Shown piece by piece: positions 1 through 8,982 of a DNA stretch of 64,000 bases. Below the pieces are notes generated by a model. It searched no databases and was not told the origin of the DNA. It worked only from the letters and a program-made list of their open reading frames with translations. Every line of letters starts with the position of its first letter. The stretch's first letter is position 1. Source of the DNA: Streptomyces sp. SKN60 (GTDB taxonomy: Bacteria > Actinomycetota > Actinomycetes > Streptomycetales > Streptomycetaceae); the NCBI RefSeq assembly GCF_026236535.1, contig NZ_JAHTMW010000005.1, positions 186,001 through 250,000 of the forward strand, read 5' to 3'. The position numbers and the translations under genes are program-made.

Positions 1-406
1 CCAGGACCGAGTCGGCGGGCAGCGGCCCGTGCTCCCGGACCACCTGCTCCAGGGACGGCCCGGGCACGAAGCCGGTGGCCACCCAGGGCCGGTCCGCCTC
101 GGGGTCGGCGTCCAGGACGGGCGCGGTGTAGTGCTCGCCGACCTTCCGTACGGACGCGATCTCCCGGCGGAACCGGGCCCGGAACTGCGGGTCCTGCGCG
201 TGCTCGGCGTGCACGACCTTGACCGCGACGGTCCGCCCGCCCCCGGAGCGCGCCAGATACACCCGCCCCATCCCGCCGGACCCGAGCCGCCCGAGCAGCC
301 GGTACGGCCCGATGACCCGCGGATCACCGGCCCGCAGCGGCTCCATCCCGCTGCCGCCCGCGTCCCCGCTCCCGCTCCCGTTTTTGCGCTCGCTCTCGCC
401 GCTCAT
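1..406 (-). CDS. Serine/threonine protein kinase, N-terminal part (cut by window edge)
   Basis: Partial gene: about 135 N-terminal residues are present and the rest lies left of the window. After a Gly/Ser-rich leader of about 30 residues the protein shows the kinase glycine loop (GRLGSGGMGRVYLA) and the ATP-anchoring lysine in VAVKVV, followed by an acidic/basic C-helix region (FRARFRREI). This is the start of a Hanks-type kinase of the kind common in Streptomyces, which phosphorylates Ser/Thr on target proteins. The start is the ATG at 406. The C-terminal sensor or membrane part cannot be seen, so the signal it responds to is unknown. Confidence 0.85.
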   Translation of the reverse strand, partial: MSGESERKNGSGSGDAGGSGMEPLRAGDPRVIGPYRLLGRLGSGGMGRVYLARSGGGRTVAVKVVHAEHAQDPQFRARFRREIASVRKVGEHYTAPVLDADPEADRPWVATGFVPGPSLEQVVREHGPLPADSVL

Positions 407-528
407 GCCGGTCCGGTCCCCCTGGTCGTCACACCTGATGCATGGTCAAGTCGAACGCGCCTCAGGGTAGATGAGGGCTCACGAGGAAGGGATGCCGGTT
501 CCGGACGGGCCGGCCGGGCGCTGTCCCG

Positions 529-951
529 CTATCGCCCGGGGTGCGCCTTTCGCTCGGGGTGGGCTTTTCGCCACTCCTCGACCGCCGCCTCCACGTCGAA
601 CGGGCGCAGGTTCAGCGGCGGGCCGGCCGGCGGGCGGAACAGGGCTTCGGCGATCTTGGTGTTGATCTCGCCGAGGATCCGGCGGAGCTGGGACTCGGAG
701 CCGGCGGCCCGGGCCGCCTCGGCCGCGTCCTCGGCCTCCTTGCGCAGGGCCAGGGCGGGCGGCAGCGCGGCCATGCCCTCGCGGTGCATCTTGCGCTTGA
801 TCCACCACAGCTCGTCGTACGGCGCGGTGTCGTCGCCGAGGGGCTTGCCGAAGCCCTCCAGGCGGGCGAAGTCCCCGCGCTCGGCGGCCTCGCGGATCTG
901 CTTGTCGACGAATGACTCGAAGCTGACTCCGGGCGGTTTCCGTTCGGTCAT
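529..951 (-). CDS. DUF1992 (DnaJC28-like) domain protein
   Basis: A 140-residue soluble protein. The N-terminal half matches the DUF1992 pattern: FESFVDKQIREAAERGDF, then GFGKPL and a PYDELWWIKRKMHREG segment. The family occurs alone in bacteria and in eukaryotic DnaJ homologue subfamily C member 28, and its biochemical role is not established. The C-terminal half is predicted helical, with a final charged stretch. The start is the ATG at 951. It has no operon partner: the kinase start lies about 120 bp downstream and the cold-shock gene about 130 bp upstream on the same strand. Confidence 0.8.
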   Translation of the reverse strand: MTERKPPGVSFESFVDKQIREAAERGDFARLEGFGKPLGDDTAPYDELWWIKRKMHREGMAALPPALALRKEAEDAAEAARAAGSESQLRRILGEINTKIAEALFRPPAGPPLNLRPFDVEAAVEEWRKAHPERKAHPGR

Positions 952-1044
952 GCGTCCAGCGTACGACCCGGTGTGCGACCCGGAAACGGGCAGGAGCCCC
1001 GCTCGTGCGCGTCGCGCGCACGGAGCGGAGCTCCTTGGGTACAG

Positions 1045-1077
1045 CTCTAGAGGATCGCGATCGTCGACCCCGGGGTC
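1045..1077. repeat. Cluster of three perfect palindromes downstream of the cold-shock gene
   Basis: Three palindromes lie nearly end to end: CTCTAGAG (1045-1052), GATCGCGATC (1053-1062) and GACCCCGGGGTC (1066-1077). The cold-shock stop codon is at 1080-1082, so on the minus strand they follow the gene at once and may form its 3' end structure. There is no T-rich tail. Confidence 0.45.
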
Positions 1078-1079
1078 AC

Positions 1080-1283
1080 TTAGACCGGGGTGACGTTCTC
1101 CGCCTGCGGGCCCTTCGGGCCCTGCGTGACGTCGAAGTTCACCTGCTGGTTCTCCTCGAGGGAGCGGAAGCCAGAGGCGTTGATCGCGGAGTAGTGGACG
1201 AAGACATCCGGGCCGCCGCCTTCCTGGGCAATGAAGCCGAAGCCCTTTTCAGCGTTGAACCACTTCACGGTTCCGGTAGCCAT
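1080..1283 (-). CDS. Cold-shock protein, CspA family
   Basis: A 67-residue single cold-shock domain (OB fold) that binds single-stranded RNA and DNA and acts as an RNA chaperone. RNP1-type KGFGFI and RNP2-type VFVHYSAI motifs are both visible, and [14 protein letters not shown] is typical of actinobacterial Csp. The ORF stays open upstream, but the ATG at 1283 is chosen because the mature family starts MA(T/S)GTVKWF and a perfect AGGAGG lies just upstream on the minus strand (complement of cctcct near 1288). The 5' leader is long and holds a terminator-like hairpin (1350-1377), which suggests control at the RNA level. Confidence 0.95.
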   Translation of the reverse strand: MATGTVKWFNAEKGFGFIAQEGGGPDVFVHYSAINASGFRSLEENQQVNFDVTQGPKGPQAENVTPV

Positions 1284-1349
1284 GAGCCCTCCTATGGGCC
1301 AAAGGGTCGCCCTGCTCCAGAACCTGCAACCAAGTCTGAAAACTACAAA

Positions 1350-1377
1350 AGCCTGCGGGTCACATGCTCCGCAGGCT
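1350..1377 (-). promoter_or_regulatory. Terminator-like hairpin in the 5' leader of the cold-shock gene
   Basis: Read on the minus strand: AGCCTGCGG, a 10-nt loop, CCGCAGGCT, then a T-rich run (TTTGTAGTTTTC). This 9-bp perfect stem sits about 70 nt upstream of the csp start codon and looks like an intrinsic terminator inside a leader, as expected for an attenuator or RNA thermosensor. The start of the transcript is not proven. Confidence 0.45.
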
Positions 1378-1531
1378 CTGTACTGCAAGGGAAACCAAAC
1401 TGCAACTTGCGTCGAGCGTAGCACGCAGCGTGCGCGAAGCGGTAGAGGGAAAGATCACGTCACTCACATGTTTGACGGCGGGGCGGCGCGCCCGGCCCGG
1501 CCCCGGCGATGTCCACCGTACGAGACGGGTC

Positions 1532-2413
<882 letters not shown>

Positions 2414-2431
2414 GCCCCTCTGCAGGAGTCG

Positions 2432-3586
2432 TTACGACGCGGATTCCGGTGTCTCCATCGGCACCGGGCCCTGCAGGTGCGCGCTCAGCCACGCCATCGT
2501 GCCCTCGTCCATGCCCCGCATGTACGAGCGCGCGTTGTGCTCGCCGTCCTGGATGACCTGGAGCCGGGTCTTGAGCGGGCCCTTGGTGTACGTGCGCATG
2601 AAGGCCCGCACCTTCTTCGCCACACCCACTTCCTTGGTGCCGATCTGGAAGGCGACGTACACCTGGTTGCCGGGCGTGTCGGGCTTCCGGCCGAGCGCGG
2701 CGGCCATCCGCTCCGGGTTGTTGGCCTGCCGCTCGCGCTCGTGCCCCTTCCACAGCGGCGAGTCGGGCACGAGGTCCGGCCCGGAGGCGATCACGGCCTT
2801 GAACCGGTCCGGCTTCTGCAGCACCGACTTGAGGCCGACGAAGCCGCCCGAGGACGAACCCATGAAGGCCCAGCCGTCCCGGGAGGCGAAGGTGCGGAAA
2901 TTGGCCCGGACGAAATCCGGCACGTCCTCGGTCAGCCAGCTGCCGATTTTCGGATGGCCCGGAATATCGCTTCCGTCGTAGTAGAAGTTGGCGTCCGGGT
3001 TGAGCACGGGCATCACGACGATGAACGGAAGGCTCTTTCCCTCCTCGACCCACTCGTTGATGTGGCCCGGCAAGTCGATGCCCTTGCCCGTCCAGTAATT
3101 CGTCGGGTAGCCCTTTCCGCCGGGCAGGGTGATGAGGACCGGGAAGCCGGTCTCCGCGTAGGCCGGGTCGAAATACTGTTTGGGTGCCCACACCCACACC
3201 CGCCCGGTGAATCCCGACTTCTCGCCCTGGAGTTCGGTCACCCCGATCTTGGTGCCGTCGTCGAGGTCGCGCTGGACCGTGAAGGAGGCCTTCGGGCCGG
3301 TCGGGAAGACGGTCTCGGGCACGCCCCCGCCCGGCTTGCCGCCGCTGTCCGGGTGCCCCGTCGGCGTGCCCTTGCCGTCGTGCCCGGTGCCCTTCCCGTG
3401 GCCCGCGCCGCCCTTCCCGTGCTGCTGCTGGGCGGCCTGCTGCTGCGGATGACGGGTGCTCCGGGGCGTGTCGAACGAGACCGGATCGCCCTCGTCGGAG
3501 GAGGCGCAGCCGGTGACCAGCGCGAGGGAGGAACCGAGCGCGACGAAGGCCGCGAGGGTCCGGGTCGGGCGGCGACGACGTGTCAT
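2432..3586 (-). CDS. Secreted lipoprotein esterase, alpha/beta hydrolase fold (esterase D/mycolyltransferase-like)
   Basis: A 384-residue exported lipoprotein. It starts MTRRRRPTRTL, followed by a hydrophobic stretch and the lipobox LVTGC (lipidated Cys near residue 26). A linker rich in Gln, Gly, His and Pro (to about residue 100) leads to an esterase domain with the nucleophile elbow FMGSSSGGF and a late catalytic histidine in DGEHNARSY. The fold is that of esterase D, feruloyl esterase and antigen-85 proteins, and the substrate is unknown. The ORF runs open further upstream, but only the ATG at 3586 gives a signal peptide at the N-terminus. It converges with mqnA with 18 bp between the stops. 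Confidence 0.8.
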   Translation of the reverse strand: MTRRRRPTRTLAAFVALGSSLALVTGCASSDEGDPVSFDTPRSTRHPQQQAAQQQHGKGGAGHGKGTGHDGKGTPTGHPDSGGKPGGGVPETVFPTGPKASFTVQRDLDDGTKIGVTELQGEKSGFTGRVWVWAPKQYFDPAYAETGFPVLITLPGGKGYPTNYWTGKGIDLPGHINEWVEEGKSLPFIVVMPVLNPDANFYYDGSDIPGHPKIGSWLTEDVPDFVRANFRTFASRDGWAFMGSSSGGFVGLKSVLQKPDRFKAVIASGPDLVPDSPLWKGHERERQANNPERMAAALGRKPDTPGNQVYVAFQIGTKEVGVAKKVRAFMRTYTKGPLKTRLQVIQDGEHNARSYMRGMDEGTMAWLSAHLQGPVPMETPESAS

Positions 3587-3767
3587 GACGTGCTCCGGGT
3601 GCGATTCGGGCGATACGGAGGATTCCGGAGAAGGAGAGGGCCGCGGCGGCGGTTCGGTTGGCTCGGGACCGGCACGAATCCGCCGGAGGGCCCTGGCGTA
3701 GGCTGGCCGGGTCCGATCAGCACGCCCGAAGTACGCGTCCGAACCCCCTCCGAAAGGGACACACCCG

Positions 3768-4982
3768 GTGACCGAGAAGGCCGATCTCACGTCTTTTGAT
3801 GTCACAGCCGTTCTCGACCGCGCCGCCGCGGGTGGCCGGATCACCCCCGAGGAGGCGCTCGACCTCTACCGCTCGGCGCCGCTGCACGCGCTCGGCGCCG
3901 CCGCCGACGCGGTGCGCCGCCGGCGCTACGCGGGGACCGAGCACATCGCGACGTACATCATCGAGCGCAACATCAACTACACGAACGTCTGTGTGACGGC
4001 GTGCAAGTTCTGCGCGTTCTACGCGGCGCCGAAGGACACCAAGAAGGGCTGGACCCGCGACCTCGACGACATCCTGCGCCGCTGCGCGGAGACCGTGGAG
4101 CTCGGCGGCACCCAGATCATGTTCCAGGGCGGCCACCACCCCGACTACGGCGTGGAGTACTACGAGGAACACTTCTCGGCCATCAAGAAGGAGTTCCCGG
4201 AGCTGGTCATCCACTCCCTCGGCGCGTCCGAGGTCGAGCACATGGCCCGGATCTCCAAGGTCTCCGTCGAGGAGGCCATCACCCGGATCCACCAGGCCGG
4301 TCTGGACTCCTTCGCGGGCGCCGGCGCCGAGCTGCTCCCGGAGCGGCCGCGCAAGGCGATCGCCCCGCTGAAGGAGAGCGGCGAGCGCTGGCTGGAGATC
4401 ATGGAGATCGCCCACGGCCTGGGCGTCGAGTCGACCTCCACCATGCTGATGGGCACCGGCGAGACCAACGCCGAGCGCATCGAGCACCTGCGGATGATCC
4501 GTGACGTGCAGGACCGGACGGGCGGCTTCCGGGCCTTCATCCCCTACACGTACCAGCCGGAGAACAACCACCTGAAGGGGCGGACCCAGGCCACCCTCTT
4601 CGAGTACCTGCGGATGATCGCGATCGCCCGCCTCTTCCTCGACAACGTGGCGCACATCCAGGGCTCCTGGCTCACCACCGGCAAGGAGGTCGGCCAGCTG
4701 TCGCTGCACTACGGCGCGGACGACCTCGGCTCGATCATGCTGGAGGAGAACGTGGTCTCCTCGGCCGGCGCCAAGCACCGCTCCAACCGCCTGGAGATCA
4801 TCGACCTGATCCGCAAGGCGGGCCGGGTGCCGGCGCAGCGCTCGACGACCTACGAGCACCTCGTCGTCCACGAGGACCCGGCGAACGACCCGGTCGACGA
4901 GCGGGTGGTCTCGCACATCTCCTCGATCGCGATCGAGGGCGGCACGGCGCACCCGGAGCTGAAGCTCCTCGACGCCAACTGA
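3768..4982 (+). CDS. mqnC: Cyclic dehypoxanthinyl futalosine synthase MqnC (radical SAM)
   Basis: A 404-residue radical-SAM enzyme. The cluster motif CVTACKFC (Cx3Cx2C) follows NINYTNVC near residue 70, with GGTQIMFQGG and ETNAERIEHL further on, as in MqnC and its relative MqnE. It cyclises dehypoxanthine futalosine to the cyclic product, the third step of the futalosine pathway, using SAM and a [4Fe-4S] cluster. The GTG at 3768 is the start, and the N-terminus shows no export signal. The next gene begins 15 bp downstream, so both probably share a transcript. Confidence 0.95.
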   Translation: MTEKADLTSFDVTAVLDRAAAGGRITPEEALDLYRSAPLHALGAAADAVRRRRYAGTEHIATYIIERNINYTNVCVTACKFCAFYAAPKDTKKGWTRDLDDILRRCAETVELGGTQIMFQGGHHPDYGVEYYEEHFSAIKKEFPELVIHSLGASEVEHMARISKVSVEEAITRIHQAGLDSFAGAGAELLPERPRKAIAPLKESGERWLEIMEIAHGLGVESTSTMLMGTGETNAERIEHLRMIRDVQDRTGGFRAFIPYTYQPENNHLKGRTQATLFEYLRMIAIARLFLDNVAHIQGSWLTTGKEVGQLSLHYGADDLGSIMLEENVVSSAGAKHRSNRLEIIDLIRKAGRVPAQRSTTYEHLVVHEDPANDPVDERVVSHISSIAIEGGTAHPELKLLDAN

Positions 4983-4997
4983 GGCCTGGGGACCCAC

Positions 4998-5597
4998 GTG
5001 CTCACCCTGCACGCCGCCGAGGCCTCGCCCGAGACCGCCGTCCTCGTCGACGGGGCCCTCCTCGCGGCCGTCGGCCCGTACGAGGAGCTGGCCGCCGCCC
5101 ACCAGGACGCGCGGCTGCGCCTGTGGCCCGGCATCCTGACGCCCGGACTGCTCAACCCGTACGGCCCCGAGCTGCTCGAAGGGACCTACCACCCGGATCC
5201 GCGCGAGGCCGACACGTACGGCACCGAGCCGATCGTCGGGGAGCGGGCGCGGGAGATCTTCCGCACCGACCCGGTACGGCTCGGCGCCAGCGCCCGGCGC
5301 GGGGTGCAGCGGCTCCTCGCGCACGGCACCGTCGCGATCGGCGGCGAGCTGCGCGGGCGGGCCGCCCAGGACGCGGTGCGGCGGGCCGGGCTCGCCGTCG
5401 GGCAGCGCCCGCCGAACCTCCCGGGCCCGCCGTCCCTGACGCCGGCCCCCCTCGTGCTGCTTCCCGCCCTGGCGGCGGGCGGCCCCGCCCGCTTCGCCGT
5501 CTTCGACGTGCGGGACCGCGCGGACCTGGTCCGCCGGGGCCCGGCCACCTGCGTGGCGACGGTCCTGGGCGGACGGCTCGTGTACCGGGCCCGCTGA
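4998..5597 (+). CDS. Amidohydrolase-like (imidazolonepropionase-like) protein lacking the metal site
   Basis: A 199-residue protein that looks like the edges of an amidohydrolase: an N-terminal beta-sandwich (AVLVDGALLAAVGPYEELAA), the segment LWPGILTPGLLNPYG where active enzymes have a PG(L/F)IDxHxH metal motif, and a C-terminal strand pair (ATCVATVLGGRLVYRAR). The HxH pair is absent and the barrel is far too short, so hydrolase activity is unlikely. It follows mqnC by 15 bp, which suggests a role tied to menaquinone synthesis or a conserved relic. The start is the GTG at 4998. Confidence 0.65.
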   Translation: MLTLHAAEASPETAVLVDGALLAAVGPYEELAAAHQDARLRLWPGILTPGLLNPYGPELLEGTYHPDPREADTYGTEPIVGERAREIFRTDPVRLGASARRGVQRLLAHGTVAIGGELRGRAAQDAVRRAGLAVGQRPPNLPGPPSLTPAPLVLLPALAAGGPARFAVFDVRDRADLVRRGPATCVATVLGGRLVYRAR

Positions 5598-5708
5598 CCG
5601 GGCCCGCCGACTCCTCCGTCCGAAGTGCCCTGCGACAATGCGGGCGTAACGTCATCCGGACGCGCTCCGCGCGCTCCGGCCGTACGACACAAGGTGAGGC
5701 GAACGCCA

Positions 5709-6404
5709 GTGACCCGCGCAACCCTGGACAAGCAGCCGCACGAGGTCGCCTCGATGTTCGACGACGTCGCGGCGAACTACGACCTCACCAACGACGTGCT
5801 GTCGCTCGGCCAGGACCGGCGCTGGCGCAAGGAGGTCGCCAAGGCGGTCGACGCGCGCCCCGCGCAGAAGATCCTGGACCTGGCCGCCGGCACCGCCACC
5901 TCCTCGCAGCCCTTCGCGCGCGCCGGGGCCTATGTCGTGCCCTGCGACTTCTCGCTCGGCATGCTGCGGGTCGGCAAGAAGAACCACCCGTGGATGCCGT
6001 TCACGGCCGGCGACGGCACGAAGCTGCCCTTCAAGGACGACGTCTTCGACGCCGTCACCATCTCCTTCGGCCTGCGCAACATCCAGGACACCGACCAGGC
6101 GCTGCGCGAGCTGTACCGGGTGACGAAGCCCGGCGGCCGGGTCGTCATCTGCGAGTTCTCGCACGCCACCTGGCGCCCGTTCCGCACGGTCTACGAGGAG
6201 TACCTGATGCGCGCGCTGCCGCCGATCGCGCGCGCGGTGTCGTCCAACCCCGACGCGTACGTCTACCTCGCCGAGTCCATCCAGTCCTGGCCCGACCAGC
6301 CGGCCCTCGCGTCCACGATGCGGAAGGCCGGCTGGGAGCGGGTGGCCTGGCGGAACCTGACGGGCGGCATCGTGGCGATGCACCGGGGTTTCAAGCAGTC
6401 CTAG
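5709..6404 (+). CDS. menG: Demethylmenaquinone C-methyltransferase MenG/UbiE
   Basis: A 231-residue SAM-dependent methyltransferase of the UbiE/MenG family, which adds the ring methyl group to demethylmenaquinone in the last step of menaquinone synthesis. Motifs: [23 protein letters not shown] motif [30 protein letters not shown] and [12 protein letters not shown]. The frame is open from 5625, but the GTG at 5709 gives the family N-terminus [12 protein letters not shown] and has an aaggtgagg ribosome-binding site at about 5691. It is probably transcribed separately from mqnC. Confidence 0.95.
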   Translation: MTRATLDKQPHEVASMFDDVAANYDLTNDVLSLGQDRRWRKEVAKAVDARPAQKILDLAAGTATSSQPFARAGAYVVPCDFSLGMLRVGKKNHPWMPFTAGDGTKLPFKDDVFDAVTISFGLRNIQDTDQALRELYRVTKPGGRVVICEFSHATWRPFRTVYEEYLMRALPPIARAVSSNPDAYVYLAESIQSWPDQPALASTMRKAGWERVAWRNLTGGIVAMHRGFKQS

Positions 6405-6417
6405 CGCTTCCCCCTGC

Positions 6418-6525
6418 TTACGGCTTGATGTACATCCCGTAGCCGCCGACCCCCGTGTACACCGCGTCGGCCACCTTGCGGTGCACCTTCACGCCGTTCT
6501 CGGTGTCCGTCGGCGGGGTGCGCAC
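6418..6525 (-). pseudogene. Possible C-terminal remnant of an unidentified gene
   Basis: On the minus strand a coding-like frame ends with TAA at 6418 and reads (end) AVYTGVGGYGMYIKP. It stays open for about 45 codons with Streptomyces-like codon bias, but it has no good start; the best is a GTG at 6525. It sits in the menG to flavoprotein gap, convergent with menG. It may be the stub of a lost gene or a 35-residue small protein. I do not recognise it. Confidence 0.25.
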
Positions 6526-6549
6526 GGTCGTGCCGGTGGGGTGGCCCTC

Positions 6550-6579
6550 CCGACAGCGGGTTACGGGCCCCCATAGACT
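6550..6579 (+). promoter_or_regulatory. Candidate promoter of the geranylgeranyl-reductase-type gene
   Basis: CCGACA (6550-6555) and TAGACT (6574-6579) are 18 bp apart and match 4 of 6 and about 4 of 6 positions of the vegetative -35 and -10 hexamers. The GTG start is 53 bp further on. Confidence 0.3.
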
Positions 6580-6632
6580 GCCCCGGTACGTCCTACCGCC
6601 CCCCTACCGTCGAGTCTTCGGGAGACCCCGCC

Positions 6633-7919
6633 GTGACCGAGCAGACCCTCTCCGAGCACAGCGCGGACGTGATCGTCGTCGGGGCCGGCCCGGCCGGTTC
6701 GACCACCGCGTACTACCTGGCCAAGGCCGGGCTCGACGTCCTGCTCCTGGAGAAGACCGCGTTCCCGCGCGAGAAGGTCTGCGGCGACGGGCTCACCCCG
6801 CGGGCCACCAAGCAGCTGGTGTCGATGGGCATCGACATCTCCGAAGAGGCCGGCTGGCTGCGCAACAAGGGCCTGCGGATCATCGGCGGCGGCGTGCGGC
6901 TCCAGCTGGACTGGCCGGATCTCGCCTCCTACCCGGACTACGGACTCGTCCGCAAGCGCGACGACTTCGACGAGATGCTGGCCCGCCAGGCGCAGAAGGC
7001 GGGCGCCCGGCTCTACGAGCGCTGCAACGTCGGCGCGCCGGTCATCGACGACCGCACCGGCCGGATCACCGGCGTGCACGCCAAGCTCGGCGAGGAGAAG
7101 CGCGAGGTCACCTTCCACGCGCCGCTCGTCGTCGCCGCCGACGGCAACTCCACCCGCCTCTCCCTCGCGATGGGCCTGCACCGGCGCGAGGACCGGCCGA
7201 TGGGCGTCGCCGTCCGCACGTACTTCACGACGCCGCGGCACCAGGACGACTACCTGGAGTCCTGGCTGGAGCTGTGGGACCGGCGCGGCCCGCAGGACCG
7301 GCTGCTGCCCGGCTACGGCTGGATCTTCGGCATGGGCGACGGCACCTCCAACGTCGGCCTCGGCATCCTCGACTCCTCGAAGGCCTTCCGCGAGCTGGAC
7401 TGGCGCGAGGTCCTCAAGGCATGGTGCGCCTCCATGCCGGAGGACTGGGGCTTCACGCCGGACAACATGACCACGCCGATCCGCGGCGCGGCCCTGCCGA
7501 TGGCCTTCAACCGGCAGCCGCACTACACCAAGGGCCTGCTGCTCGTCGGCGACGCCGGCGGCCTGGTCAACCCGTTCAACGGCGAGGGCATCGCCTACGC
7601 GATGGAATCCGGCCAGATCGCCGCCGACGTCATCGTCCAGGCGCACGCCCGCGCCACCCCCGCCCAGCGTGAACTCGCCCTGCGGAACTACCCGCAGATC
7701 CTCAAGGACACCTACGGCGGCTACTACACCCTCGGCCGCGCCTTCGTGAAGCTCATCGGCAACCCGAAGATCATGAAGATCGCGACGCAGCGCGGTCTGA
7801 CCCACCCGCTGCTCATGAAGTTCACCCTGAAGATGCTGGCCAACCTCACCGACCCGACGGGCGGCGACGCCATGGACCGGATCATCAACGGCCTGTCGAA
7901 GGTGGCCCCGAAGGCCTGA
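6633..7919 (+). CDS. Geranylgeranyl-reductase family flavoprotein (MenJ-like menaquinone side-chain reductase)
   Basis: A 428-residue FAD-dependent oxidoreductase. The N-terminal dinucleotide motif DVIVVGAGPAGSTTA and the family signature CGDGLTPRA are clear, and the second FAD motif GDAGGLVNPFNGEGIAYAMESG lies near residue 310. Members reduce isoprenoid double bonds; the mycobacterial relative MenJ partly saturates the menaquinone tail. Its place between menG and nuo, and the partly hydrogenated MK-9 typical of Streptomyces, support that role by inference. The GTG start is at 6633. Its last 35 bp overlap the 3' end of the convergent regulator gene. Confidence 0.85.
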   Translation: MTEQTLSEHSADVIVVGAGPAGSTTAYYLAKAGLDVLLLEKTAFPREKVCGDGLTPRATKQLVSMGIDISEEAGWLRNKGLRIIGGGVRLQLDWPDLASYPDYGLVRKRDDFDEMLARQAQKAGARLYERCNVGAPVIDDRTGRITGVHAKLGEEKREVTFHAPLVVAADGNSTRLSLAMGLHRREDRPMGVAVRTYFTTPRHQDDYLESWLELWDRRGPQDRLLPGYGWIFGMGDGTSNVGLGILDSSKAFRELDWREVLKAWCASMPEDWGFTPDNMTTPIRGAALPMAFNRQPHYTKGLLLVGDAGGLVNPFNGEGIAYAMESGQIAADVIVQAHARATPAQRELALRNYPQILKDTYGGYYTLGRAFVKLIGNPKIMKIATQRGLTHPLLMKFTLKMLANLTDPTGGDAMDRIINGLSKVAPKA

Positions 7920-8898
7920 GCGCCGCACCGGTGAAGCGGGCCCGGTAGGCGGTCCGGTAGGCGGTCGGGGAGACCCCGACCGCCCGGGTGAAGTGACGGC
8001 GCAGGTTCGCCGCCGAGCCGAGCCCGCTCGCCTCGCCGATCCGCTCCACCGGCAGATCGGTGGACTCCAGGAGCGTCTGCGCCCGCGCCACCCGCTGGTC
8101 GAGCAGCCACCGCAGCGGCGTGGTGCCGTGCGCCTCGCGCACCCTGCGGTGGAAGGTGCGCGCGCTCATCCGCGCCCGGCGGGCCAACTCCTCGACCGTC
8201 AGCGGCTCGTGGAGGTGCTCCACGGCCCACTGCAGCGCCGGCCCGAACGGGTCGGCCGGCTCCGCCGGCAGCGGCGCCTCGACCAACTGCGGCCGGTCGC
8301 CCGCCCGTTGCGCCGGGACGACGAGCCGGCTCGCGAGCGCGCCCGCGACCGCCGCGCCCAGGTCCTTCCGTACGAGATGCAGGCACAGGTCCAGGCCGGC
8401 AGCGGCGCCCGCGCCGGTGAGCACCGTCCCCTCGTCCGTGAAGAGGACGTCGGTGTCGACGGTGACCCGCGGGTGCCGGGCGGCGAGTTCGGCCCCATAC
8501 GCGTGATGGAGGGTGGCCCGGCGCCCGTCCAGGAGCCCGGCCGCGGCCAGCGCGAAGGCGCCGCTGCACATCGACACCATCCGCGCCCCGGCGTCCGCCG
8601 CCGCGCTCAGCGCGCCGAGCAGCCCGGCGGACAGCTCCTGGCGGCCCTCGACCACCGCGTCCGGCACCGACGGCACGATCACGGTGTCCGCGCCCGAGAG
8701 GCCGTCCAGGCCGTGGGTGGCGTGCGGGGCCGGGCCGCCGCAGACCCGGAGCTCGTACCAGGGGTCGGCCAGATCGGTGTGCGGCATCCCGAACACCATG
8801 CCCACGGTGGAGAGTTCGTACAGGTCGTACGGGGAGACGCGGCCCTGCTCGTCGGGTACGAGGGCGACGGCGACGACTCCGGTGCCGGTTGCCTTCAT
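7885..8898 (-). CDS. GlxA-type transcriptional regulator (DJ-1/PfpI + AraC helix-turn-helix)
   Basis: A 337-residue regulator. Residues 1-180 form a DJ-1/PfpI amidotransferase-like domain (YDLYELSTVGMVFGM; the SMCSGAFALAAAGLLDGR nucleophile-elbow region), and residues 220-325 are an AraC/XylS DNA-binding domain with two helix-turn-helix units (LTVEELARRARMSARTFHR; LPVERIGEASGLGS). Such proteins sense small molecules and activate nearby genes. It is divergent from the dehydrogenase at 8983 with an 84-bp gap, so that gene is its likely target. Its 3' end overlaps the flavoprotein gene by 35 bp on the other strand. Confidence 0.88.
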   Translation of the reverse strand: MKATGTGVVAVALVPDEQGRVSPYDLYELSTVGMVFGMPHTDLADPWYELRVCGGPAPHATHGLDGLSGADTVIVPSVPDAVVEGRQELSAGLLGALSAAADAGARMVSMCSGAFALAAAGLLDGRRATLHHAYGAELAARHPRVTVDTDVLFTDEGTVLTGAGAAAGLDLCLHLVRKDLGAAVAGALASRLVVPAQRAGDRPQLVEAPLPAEPADPFGPALQWAVEHLHEPLTVEELARRARMSARTFHRRVREAHGTTPLRWLLDQRVARAQTLLESTDLPVERIGEASGLGSAANLRRHFTRAVGVSPTAYRTAYRARFTGAALRPSGPPSTGR

Positions 8899-8982
8899 AG
8901 CCGCGAGCCTATGGCAGGAATCGTGCGCCGGGCGTCAGTCCTGCTCCTGTCGGCGGGATCCGGCCACTGCGAGCGTGGAGCC

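Noticed and set aside
1040..1080. String of common cloning sites (XbaI, SalI, SmaI) resembling a vector polylinker
   Set aside because: The order does not match a standard polylinker and both flanks are ordinary Streptomyces genes, so it is native sequence.
7993..8982. N-terminal extension of the imine-reductase-like ORF
   Set aside because: It is antisense to the GlxA-type regulator; the Rossmann protein starts at 8983.
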